Part shown: piece after piece, positions 1 to 5,021 of the stretch
Position numbering within the stretch: position 1 is the stretch's first letter
How the letters are laid out: each line of letters begins with the position of its first letter
Assembly (NCBI GenBank): GCA_003520555.1
Contig: DOUO01000121.1
Location: 1 to 5,021 of the forward strand
Source of the DNA: Oscillospiraceae bacterium
GTDB taxonomy: Bacteria; Bacillota; Clostridia; Oscillospirales; Acutalibacteraceae
Direction of reading: 5' to 3'
Length of the DNA stretch: 5,021 bases
The notes under the pieces: model-generated
Told to the model about the DNA's origin: nothing
The model's input: only the letters and a program-made list of their open reading frames with translations
The model's database searches: none
Made by a program: the position numbers and the translations under genes

Positions 1-732
1 GGCTCGCTTATCAATAAAATGCCCGGCGACTATGACCAGAAGTTCCAGGGCGTAAGAGGCTTTGTTTCCTACATGATTGCTCACCCGGGCAAAAAGCTCA
101 TGTTTATGGGCAGTGAAATCGGTCAGTTTGACGAGTGGAACGCAAACGAACAGCTTGAATGGGATTTGCTCGGTTATGAAAAGCACCGTCAGCTCAACCA
201 TTTCTTTGCCACTGTCAACAAGTTCTACCGCGACACACCCGCTATGCACGAAAACGACTACGACTGGAACGGCTTCCAGTGGGTTGCGCTTGACGACTAT
301 CAGCACAGCGTAATCGCGTTCCGCAGAATTGCTCTTGACGGCAGCGAAATTCTGGTTGTCTGCAACTTCCAGCCCGTTACCCGTGAAAACTACCGCGTAG
401 GCGTGCCCGTATACGGAATATACGAGGAAGTGTTCAACTCCGAAGCTGAGGAATTCGGCGGTACCGGAATCGGCAACGCAGGCGAAATCAAAGCTGTTAA
501 CGAGAAGGAACACGAACTTGATTATCATATCTCAATCACCCTTCCGCCTCTCGGCGTAACATTCTTTAAGCTTGTTAAGGAAGAGCCTGTTCCCGTTGCT
601 CCCAAAAAGAGAACAAGAAAGGCAAAGACCGAAAGTGAAAAGGCAGCCGACAAGCCCAAAAAGACAAAGACAGCCGCCAAAAAAGCCGCTCCTAAAAAGG
701 CAGCCGCTAAAAAAGAGGAAAAAGCGGAATAA
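1..732 (+). CDS. glgB: 1,4-alpha-glucan branching enzyme GlgB, C-terminal part (5' truncated by window)
   Basis: This is the last 243 residues of a glycogen branching enzyme (GH13 family), which cuts alpha-1,4-glucan chains and rejoins them through alpha-1,6 branches in the cytoplasm. The reading frame is open from base 1 (GSLINKMPGDY...), so the ATG at 19 is internal, not a start. Visible signatures are NKMPGDYDQKF, then HPGKKLMFMGSEIGQFDEW near the end of the catalytic barrel, followed by the all-beta C-terminal amylase domain (WVALDDYQHSVIAFRR, ILVVCNFQPV, ending in LPPLGVTFFKL). The catalytic aspartate/glutamate residues lie upstream of the window. GlgB proteins usually stop near that LPPLG..F motif. 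This one continues for about 50 residues from base 580, ending in a tail very rich in Lys and Ala (16 Lys, 2 Arg and 11 Ala in the last 43). The gene ends in TAA, with a strong terminator 73 bases on. Family assignment is secure; the role of the tail is unknown. Confidence 0.95.
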   Translation, partial: GSLINKMPGDYDQKFQGVRGFVSYMIAHPGKKLMFMGSEIGQFDEWNANEQLEWDLLGYEKHRQLNHFFATVNKFYRDTPAMHENDYDWNGFQWVALDDYQHSVIAFRRIALDGSEILVVCNFQPVTRENYRVGVPVYGIYEEVFNSEAEEFGGTGIGNAGEIKAVNEKEHELDYHISITLPPLGVTFFKLVKEEPVPVAPKKRTRKAKTESEKAADKPKKTKTAAKKAAPKKAAAKKEEKAE

Positions 733-804
733 TTAAGTCTTTTGGCAGGTTTTGCCGGATTGCTTACCCGGTAACATCCGCAAAAGTATAATATAATCAA
801 AATG

Positions 805-835
805 CTGACATCCCTTTGCGGGGTGTCAGTTTTTT
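805..835 (+). terminator. Rho-independent terminator of glgB
   Basis: CTGACATCCC (805-814) pairs with GGGGTGTCAG (820-829) as a 10-bp stem with one G-U pair and a 5-base loop. Six T follow immediately (830-835). It lies 73 bases after the glgB stop, on the correct strand. On the opposite strand only a weak ATTTTGATT tract follows the stem, so it could back up termination of the converging gene. Confidence 0.9.
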
Positions 836-841
836 GTTTCG

Positions 842-901
842 CGGCAAACAAAATCTCCCACGGAGGTATTATACTAATACCTCCGTGGGAGATTATTGCC
901 G
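842..901 (-). terminator. Long perfect palindrome, probable terminator of the DUF1540 gene
   Basis: The arms 852-871 and 875-894 are exact 20-bp inverted repeats around a 3-base spacer (TAC). A second, outer pairing CGGCAA/TTGCCG (842-847 with 896-901) is separated from the main stem by a small asymmetric internal loop. Read on the minus strand, the stem is followed at once by TTTTGTTTG, a usable U-tract, and it sits about 42 bases beyond the DUF1540 stop. On the plus strand the stem is followed by ATTGCCGGG, with no U-tract, so it is not a normal terminator in that direction. The perfect arms are longer than most intrinsic terminators, so a dispersed palindromic repeat is an alternative, and the two readings are compatible. 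Confidence 0.65.
852..894. repeat. 43-bp perfect inverted repeat (20-bp arms, 3-bp loop)
   Basis: The left arm begins AATCTCCCACGG and the right arm is its exact reverse complement, ending CCGTGGGAGATT. There is no mismatch in 20 bp. Each strand contains GGAGG, but no start codon with an open frame follows. Intergenic position, perfect symmetry and compactness resemble dispersed palindromic units or remnants of small inverted-repeat elements. Whether it is repeated elsewhere in the genome cannot be seen here, and no flanking target-site duplication is evident. Confidence 0.85.
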
Positions 902-936
902 GGCTGTTATTTCCGTTCCGTCCTATGCAACGCCAC

Positions 937-1128
937 TTATACGCGGAAAACATCCTCGTGCTCGTCTGCCTCAAAGCTGCGGCAGTCAACGCACGACGGC
1001 GTCTGAGGCTCGGGGTCATGAGTTCCCACTCTGATTGCCTCAAGAGCGCAATAGTTTTCCTTTTTGTTGTGATTTTTGCAGTTTGTAACACTGCATTCAA
1101 TGCAGTGGTTAACATATCGGTTGTCCAT
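937..1128 (-). CDS. DUF1540 domain-containing small cysteine-rich protein
   Basis: This 63-residue protein matches the DUF1540 pattern common in Clostridia and Bacilli: a Cys-x-V-x-N-Cys start (CSVTNC, residues 12-17), a third Cys before an A..I.VG stretch (C27, ALEAIRVG), and a C-terminal Cys shortly before a Phe (C46, F52). The four family cysteines would be C12, C17, C27 and C46. Two extra ones, C9 and C49, make two CxxC pairs (C9/C12 and C46/C49), an arrangement that suggests a bound metal ion, although this is inference. It has no signal peptide or membrane segment and is probably cytosolic; its function is unknown. The ATG is preceded by GAGGTG with a 5-base gap (TCACCTCA on the plus strand, 1133-1140), supporting this start. 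It is a single-gene unit, convergent with glgB and divergent from the next gene. The overlapping plus-strand frame has no family signature. Confidence 0.88.
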   Translation of the reverse strand: MDNRYVNHCIECSVTNCKNHNKKENYCALEAIRVGTHDPEPQTPSCVDCRSFEADEHEDVFRV

Positions 1129-1218
1129 AATTTCACCTCACTGTTATTATCGGTGAAAAACGGTAAAATATTCATCACGGTCTTAAAATTTTAAAATAAA
1201 ATATACCGAGGTGGTTTT
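1129..1218. promoter_or_regulatory. Divergent AT-rich intergenic region (promoters expected, not clearly resolved)
   Basis: This 90-bp gap separates two divergent genes and must carry at least the start signals for both. Each side has the same Shine-Dalgarno core, GAGGTG, at the same 5-base spacing: 1134-1139 on minus, 1208-1213 on plus. Several TAAAAT-like -10 candidates occur (1192-1197 and 1197-1202 on plus), but none has a convincing -35 at 16-18 bp. A near-direct repeat, CGGTGAAAAA/CGGTAAAATA, occupies 1151-1160 and 1161-1170, and a 12-bp AT palindrome lies at 1183-1194. I cannot assign a specific promoter or operator. Confidence 0.45.
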
Positions 1219-1557
1219 GTGAATTTGATTTCATCCGTAATTATGGTTGTGCTTGCGGTAATCGGCGCCGCCGAGGTCATATGCTGTATCACCCGCCGGC
1301 TGTTCAAGACAGGGGATAAGGCGGACGCAATCCTTGTTTGGCAAATCCCTCGCGGTGAAAAACACATTGAGCAAAAGCTCAGAAGCTTCATTTTGACTTC
1401 GGACAACTGCGGCTGCAAAAAACTTTGCGTGCTTTACCGTGAAAAATCTCTTGACGGGGAAGCGCTTGAAATTTGCAAAAAAATATGCGCGGAAAACGGA
1501 AACATCCGCCTGATGACAGCGCGTGAATTTGTCCTTGAATTTGAAAATGAACAATAA
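1219..1557 (+). CDS. Small membrane-anchored protein of unknown function
   Basis: This 112-residue protein starts at GTG, chosen because GAGGTG lies 5 bases upstream. The first in-frame ATG (residue 9) would cut into the hydrophobic segment and has no ribosome site. Residues 3-24 form one transmembrane helix with a Glu at 19, followed by positive residues (R26, R27, K30), which predicts a cytoplasmic C-terminal domain. The soluble part (about 35-112) runs IPRGEKHIEQKLRSFI, then a Cys-rich turn NCGCKKLCVLY, then EALEICKKICAENGNIRLMTAREFV. This layout recalls short Clostridia proteins of about 110 residues with an N-terminal anchor, a P.sG-like motif, a Lys/Cys strand and a closing '.C....eyp.v....e' segment. 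I recognise the pattern but know no established function. No terminator separates it from recD2, 66 bases downstream, so readthrough is likely even though recD2 has its own promoter. Confidence 0.82.
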   Translation: MNLISSVIMVVLAVIGAAEVICCITRRLFKTGDKADAILVWQIPRGEKHIEQKLRSFILTSDNCGCKKLCVLYREKSLDGEALEICKKICAENGNIRLMTAREFVLEFENEQ

Positions 1558-1562
1558 AACTA

Positions 1563-1591
1563 TTGTTATATTTGAAAATTTGCGGTATACT
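1563..1591 (+). promoter_or_regulatory. Sigma-A-type promoter for recD2
   Basis: TTGTTA (1563-1568) and TATACT (1586-1591) are separated by exactly 17 bp, with an AT-rich spacer. Initiation near 1598 would leave a leader of about 25 bases before the recD2 ATG. The promoter begins 5 bases after the stop of the preceding gene. It is a good consensus match but rests on sequence only. Confidence 0.62.
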
Positions 1592-1623
1592 TAAATATAT
1601 ATAAGATTTTCGGGGAAGATAAA

Positions 1624-3849
1624 ATGACAGAAAAGGCTTTGCTCAGGCTCGAAGGAGCAGTAGAAAACATAGTTTACCGCAATGAGGACAACGGCTACAC
1701 CGTGCTTGAGCTGTCCGACGGCGACGATTACATTACCGCCGTCGGCGTAATGCCTCAGGTCAGCGAGGGCGACAGGGTGGAGCTGACGGGAAGCTATACC
1801 GAGCACCGCAGCTATGGCAGGCAGTTTGCCGCAAAAACCTGTGAGGTTTGCCGCCCGACCGAACGCGCCGACATCCTGCGTTATCTGTCCTCGGGAGCAA
1901 TCAAGGGCATCGGCCCCGTAACCGCGCAGAGAATTGTCAGGGAATTTGGCGACGCAACGCTTGACGTCCTTGAAAATCAGCCCGAACGCGTGGCAATGCT
2001 CAAGGGTATTTCGCAGGAAAAAGCGCTTGATTTTTCCGCTCAGCTCAAGGCAAACACCGGCGTGCGCGAGCTTATGCTCTACCTTGGCGAATACGGAATA
2101 TCAAACACCTCGGCGGTTAAAATTTTCAACGCGCTCGGCACGGGCTGCGTTGAAATGATAAAAAACGACCCGTATATTTTGTGTCAGGGCAGCTTCGGGG
2201 TATCGTTTGAAAGCGCCGACATAATCGCAAAAAGGGAAAACCTTATGCCCGACAGCGAGGTAAGACTTCGTGCCGGGATTACATATGTTTTGCGTAAAAA
2301 CGAGGGCAACGGCCACACCTGTCTGCCAAAGGACAGCCTCAGCGACACAGCCGCGCGGTTTTTGTCCGTAGATTTGCAGCCCGTTGAAAACTGCATGGAC
2401 GAAATGCTGTTTGACCGAAGCTTAATTATTGATACAATCGGCGGAAGGGACTTTGTATTTACGCCGCAATTACACCTCACGGAAACCTACATCGCTTCAC
2501 GCATAAAACTTATGCTCGGGTTTCCGGCTGAGCAAATAAAGAATATTGACAAGGCAATAAAAAAATGCGAAAGCGAGGACGGAATACAGTACGCCGGGCT
2601 TCAAAAACAGGCTATAACAGCCGCGCTTACCGAAGGCATGCTTGTGCTGACGGGAGGTCCGGGAACAGGAAAAACCACCACGCTCAACGCTATTATTAAA
2701 ATACTCCGCGGCAGGGGAAAAACCGTCTTGCTTGCCGCGCCCACCGGCAGAGCCGCCCAGCGTATGACCGAGCTTACGGGCAGCGAAGCCAAAACAATTC
2801 ACCGCCTGCTGGAGGTCAGCTGGGACAGACAGGACAACCCTGTGTTTAATAAAAACGAACGCGACATGCTGAAATGCGACGCGCTGGTTATTGACGAGGT
2901 TTCAATGGTTGACGTGCAGATTTTTGAAAGCGTAATGCGCGCGCTCCCGCTCGGATGCCGCCTGATTTTGGTGGGCGACAGCGACCAGCTTCCGTCCGTC
3001 GGCGCGGGCAACGTTCTCGGGGATTTAATCGGCAGTGAAACAATACCCGTCATACGGCTGAATGAAATTTTCCGTCAGGCTCAGCAAAGCCTGATTGTGA
3101 CCAACGCGCATAAAATTGTAAAGGGCGAAATGCCCGTGCTGAACAGCACCGACCGTGATTTTTTCTTCCTTTACCGCGACCGCAAAAACATCGTTACCGA
3201 TACAATTGTCGATTTGTGTTCAAACCGTCTGCCGGCGGCCTACGGCTACTCACCTTTTGAAAACATTCAGGTGTTGGCTCCGTCAAAAAAGGGCGAGCTC
3301 GGCACCGCTGAATTAAATCATAAATTGCAGGCAAGACTAAACCCGAAGGCGGATGACAAACCCGAGATAACAATCGGTTCAAAAACCTTCCGCACGGGCG
3401 ACAAGGTAATGCAGGTCAAAAACAATTACGACATACGTTGGTTCAGGGAAAACGGCGAAACAGGCGAGGGAATTTTTAACGGCGACATCGGAATTATCGA
3501 GAAAATCGACCGCAAGGCAAAGTTCATAAAAATAAATTTTTATGACAAAACCGCCGCGCTGAGCTTTGAAGCGGCAGGCGAACTTGATTTTGCTTACGCA
3601 ATAACGGTTCACAAAAGCCAGGGCAACGAATTTGACGCGGTAGTAATCCCCATGTTTCCCGGTCCGTCGCAGCTTTATTACCGCAACCTGCTTTACACCG
3701 CCGTAACTCGCGCGAAGAAAACGCTGGTGCTTGTGGGAAATCCGGCAACGGTTGAACAAATGGTAAACAACAACCGCCGTACAAAACGCTATACCGCGCT
3801 TTGCGAATTTCTGCGGCGCGGCGACAATTTATACAGTACAGGAGAATAA
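1624..3849 (+). CDS. recD2: RecD2-type ATP-dependent 5'-3' DNA helicase (SF1B)
   Basis: This 741-residue protein is a stand-alone RecD-like helicase, which unwinds DNA 5' to 3' in repair and replication-fork maintenance without RecBC. The N-terminus (about 1-75) has the RecD2 beta-domain pattern GAVENIVYRNEDNGYTVLEL. A helix-hairpin-helix region follows (SGAIKGIGPVTAQRIV, 90-105). The helicase core is complete: Q-type motif GLQKQAI (325-331), Walker A GGPGTGKT (344-351), motif Ia APTGRAAQRM (372-381), Walker B VIDEVSMVD (422-430), motif III LVGDSDQLPSVGAGNVL (449-465), motif IV LNEIFRQA (479-486, R484), IFNGDIGII (617-625), motif V ITVHKSQGNEFD (660-671) and motif VI YTAVTRAKK (691-699, R696). 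The length is usual for RecD2 (about 700-850). The ATG has GGGGAAG (1612-1618) upstream. It is followed after one base by the MreB-like gene. No catalytic residue appears missing, so the protein should be active. Confidence 0.96.
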   Translation: MTEKALLRLEGAVENIVYRNEDNGYTVLELSDGDDYITAVGVMPQVSEGDRVELTGSYTEHRSYGRQFAAKTCEVCRPTERADILRYLSSGAIKGIGPVTAQRIVREFGDATLDVLENQPERVAMLKGISQEKALDFSAQLKANTGVRELMLYLGEYGISNTSAVKIFNALGTGCVEMIKNDPYILCQGSFGVSFESADIIAKRENLMPDSEVRLRAGITYVLRKNEGNGHTCLPKDSLSDTAARFLSVDLQPVENCMDEMLFDRSLIIDTIGGRDFVFTPQLHLTETYIASRIKLMLGFPAEQIKNIDKAIKKCESEDGIQYAGLQKQAITAALTEGMLVLTGGPGTGKTTTLNAIIKILRGRGKTVLLAAPTGRAAQRMTELTGSEAKTIHRLLEVSWDRQDNPVFNKNERDMLKCDALVIDEVSMVDVQIFESVMRALPLGCRLILVGDSDQLPSVGAGNVLGDLIGSETIPVIRLNEIFRQAQQSLIVTNAHKIVKGEMPVLNSTDRDFFFLYRDRKNIVTDTIVDLCSNRLPAAYGYSPFENIQVLAPSKKGELGTAELNHKLQARLNPKADDKPEITIGSKTFRTGDKVMQVKNNYDIRWFRENGETGEGIFNGDIGIIEKIDRKAKFIKINFYDKTAALSFEAAGELDFAYAITVHKSQGNEFDAVVIPMFPGPSQLYYRNLLYTAVTRAKKTLVLVGNPATVEQMVNNNRRTKRYTALCEFLRRGDNLYSTGE

Positions 3850-3853
3850 TATG
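3840..3853 (+). promoter_or_regulatory. Ribosome binding site of the MreB-like gene embedded in the recD2 3' end
   Basis: AGGAGA (3840-3845) lies inside the last codons of recD2 and 5 bases before the ATG at 3851. The recD2 stop TAA (3847-3849) sits between the site and the start. Ribosomes ending recD2 would therefore finish on this site, which favours translational coupling and fixes the start of the second gene. Confidence 0.75.
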
Positions 3854-4870
3854 GATATTGCTATAGATTTAGGTTCCGATAGAATCAGGGTGTTCATCGA
3901 GGGCAAGGGCAAGGTGCTTGACGAGGCAGGCGTAATTACTTACGACGTTGACACGCGCGAAATATTTGCCGTCGGCAATGAAGCTTATAATATGATCGGC
4001 AAAACGCCTTACGGAATCCGCGCGGCTCATCCGCTTGACAGCGGAGTAATCGCGCAGTCGGATTTGGTTGAGAACATGGTCGCAATTCTTCTTAAAGAGG
4101 TCTGCACCGTAAAAATCGTCATGCCGCGAATTGTTACCGCAATTCCCTGTCAGCTCACCGAGGTTGAAAAGCGCGCGGTTGTAAACGCCGTAAGCGCCGT
4201 AGGCGCGCGTAAGGTTTATCTGATAGAAAGTCCCAAGGCGGCGGCGCTGGGCTGCGGAGTTGACATCACTTCTCCGCACGGTACGTTTATTGCCGACATC
4301 GGAAGCGGAACGGCGGACATCGGTGTAATTTCCCTTGGCGGTCTTTCCGTTTCAAGAAGCGTCAAGCGCGCGGGAAGCGCAATGGATGAGGAAATTGTTA
4401 AATACATCCGCAAAAAATACAACCTTATCATCGGCACAAATATGGCTGAAAAATGCAAGCAGGAGGTTGGCTGCGTGCTTGTTCCCAAGGAACCCAAAAC
4501 CTTCAGATTGAAGGGCAGGGACGCCGTAAGCGGACTTCCGCGGTTTGTTGACGTCGGTTGGCGCGACATCAAGCCTCCGATTGAGGAAATAGCAGGCGAA
4601 ATAGTTACCGCAATCCGCGATGTTCTTGAACAAACTCCTCCCGAGCTTGCAAGCGACATATATAACGACGGTATTATCCTTACGGGCGGACTTTCAAAGC
4701 TAACCGGACTTGCAAAGCTCATCAGTGACTCAACAAAGCTTAGGGTGCGTGTTCATAAATACGCCTCGGACTGCGTAATTATGGGCTGCGGCAAGGCAAT
4801 CCGCTTTATTGACGAGGGCGAAAAAAACACCGTTAAAAACGGTCTTTCTCCGCTTTTGGCGGCATATTAA
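3851..4870 (+). CDS. mreB: MreB/Mbl-family bacterial actin, divergent paralog
   Basis: This 339-residue protein belongs to the MreB actin family, whose members form membrane-bound filaments that guide cell-wall synthesis along the cell sides. The five actin-fold motifs are in order: phosphate-1 IDLGSDRI (5-12), connect-1 LTEVEKRAVVNAVSAVGA (102-119), phosphate-2 DIGSGTADIGVISLGG (149-164), adenosine GIILTGGLSKLTGL (274-287) and connect-2 DCVIMGCGKAI (307-317). YLIESPKAAALG (123-134) and MDEEIVKYIRKKYNLIIG (178-195) are also typical MreB stretches. Length is near the usual 330-350. Several pocket residues deviate: typical DLGTANT, DIGGGTT and TGGGALL read here as DLGSDRI, DIGSGTA and TGGLSKL. 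It starts at the first beta strand, with no N-terminal amphipathic extension. Nothing between it and recD2 could be a separate promoter. No mreC or mreD follows inside the window, which suggests a paralog away from the main mre operon. Family is firm; exact orthology (MreB, Mbl or other) is open. Confidence 0.9.
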   Translation: MDIAIDLGSDRIRVFIEGKGKVLDEAGVITYDVDTREIFAVGNEAYNMIGKTPYGIRAAHPLDSGVIAQSDLVENMVAILLKEVCTVKIVMPRIVTAIPCQLTEVEKRAVVNAVSAVGARKVYLIESPKAAALGCGVDITSPHGTFIADIGSGTADIGVISLGGLSVSRSVKRAGSAMDEEIVKYIRKKYNLIIGTNMAEKCKQEVGCVLVPKEPKTFRLKGRDAVSGLPRFVDVGWRDIKPPIEEIAGEIVTAIRDVLEQTPPELASDIYNDGIILTGGLSKLTGLAKLISDSTKLRVRVHKYASDCVIMGCGKAIRFIDEGEKNTVKNGLSPLLAAY

Positions 4871-4975
4871 TAAGGCTTTGTCAGGCAAAACCGGCAGTCT
4901 TTTATGAGGAAAAAACAAAAGGCTTTTAACCTCGCGGTTGAGTATCATATATGTTTTTAAAATTAATACTAAATC
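4871..4975. other. Gene-free 3' region after the MreB-like gene
   Basis: I see no supported gene in this 105-bp stretch. It contains one 18-codon ATG frame without a ribosome site, two copies of AAGGCTTT (4872-4879 and 4919-4926) and a short AACC/GGTT stem around 4928-4939. It is best read as the 3' untranslated region before the hairpin at 4976. Confidence 0.5.
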
Positions 4976-5006
4976 TGCCGTCCTTGCGGGCGGCAAAAAA
5001 TTTTTT
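4976..5006 (+). terminator. Probable terminator of the recD2-mreB unit
   Basis: TGCCGTCC (4976-4983) pairs with GGGCGGCA (4988-4995), one G-U pair, around a TTGC loop. Five further A, then TTTTTT (5001-5006), follow. The T-run is displaced by the A stretch, so it is not a perfect intrinsic terminator. On the minus strand the same stem is followed by GATTTAGTATTAATTTT, a weaker U-rich tract. It lies about 106 bases after the mreB-like stop and is the only hairpin of this strength downstream. Confidence 0.55.
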
Positions 5007-5021
5007 CAAAAACCTATTGAC

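Noticed and set aside
787..797. Two overlapping TATAAT hexamers before the glgB terminator
   Set aside because: No acceptable -35 at 16-18 bp (only TTACCC at 764-769), and a transcript starting here would hit the terminator within a few dozen bases.
852..894. Palindrome as one unit of a CRISPR array or an insertion-sequence end
   Set aside because: There is only one copy, no regularly spaced spacers, no transposase and no visible target duplication.
525..1178. 217-codon minus-strand open frame
   Set aside because: It runs antisense to the GlgB tail, through the terminator and palindrome, and overlaps the DUF1540 gene in another frame. Its protein has no recognisable family pattern; the Ala/Phe-rich end is the antisense of the Lys/Ala tail.
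802..1194. 130-codon plus-strand open frame opposite the DUF1540 gene
   Set aside because: It begins inside the glgB terminator, reads through the palindrome and lacks a ribosome site; the minus-strand frame has a clear domain match.
3379..3784. Minus-strand open frames opposite recD2
   Set aside because: They are antisense shadows of a gene whose helicase motifs are fully conserved in the plus frame, and they have no ribosome sites or family motifs.
4216..4722. 168-codon minus-strand open frame opposite the MreB-like gene
   Set aside because: It is an antisense frame caused by codon bias; the plus-strand actin motifs account for the conservation of this region.
4829..4843. ACCGTT-AAA-AACGGT inverted repeat
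   Set aside because: It lies within the intact C-terminal coding part of the MreB-like gene, is only 6 bp per arm and has no clean T-run after it.
4904..4960. 18-residue open frame after the MreB-like gene
   Set aside because: No Shine-Dalgarno sequence upstream, no recognisable composition, and such frames are expected by chance.

Overview
The window looks like a chromosomal housekeeping segment from a Gram-positive Clostridia-type bacterium, most likely of the Ruminococcaceae/Oscillospiraceae sort. The case rests on a RecD2 helicase, an MreB-type actin, a glycogen branching enzyme, a DUF1540 cysteine-motif protein, strong Shine-Dalgarno sites and AT-rich intergenic stretches around genes of moderate GC. 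The genus cannot be fixed from sequence reading alone.

Layout: (1) 1-732, plus strand: the 3' part of glgB, whose product carries an unusual lysine/alanine-rich tail. (2) 733-936: a convergent intergenic region with a canonical terminator for glgB (805-835) and a perfect 20-bp-arm palindrome (852-894) that fits a terminator for the opposing gene. (3) 937-1128, minus strand: a 63-residue DUF1540 protein. (4) 1129-1218: a short AT-rich divergent region. (5) 1219-1557, plus strand: a 112-residue protein with a single N-terminal membrane anchor and unknown function. (6) 1563-1591: a good sigma-A-like promoter, followed by recD2 (1624-3849) and, one base after its stop, an MreB/Mbl-type actin gene (3851-4870). 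(7) 4871-5021: a gene-free tail with a GC-rich hairpin and an A6T6 run, ending in TTGAC, which may be the start of the next -35 box.

The glgB end belongs to glycogen synthesis and is transcriptionally separate from the rest. recD2 and the mreB-like gene form a tight pair, so a DNA repair helicase and a cytoskeletal protein are probably co-transcribed and translationally coupled. The membrane-anchored protein upstream may be read through into them because no terminator lies between.

Nothing here looks like a defence island, phage, insertion sequence or CRISPR. The points most worth a second look are the perfect palindrome, the histone-H1-like tail on GlgB, and the MreB-like protein, whose nucleotide-pocket motifs all depart from the MreB consensus.
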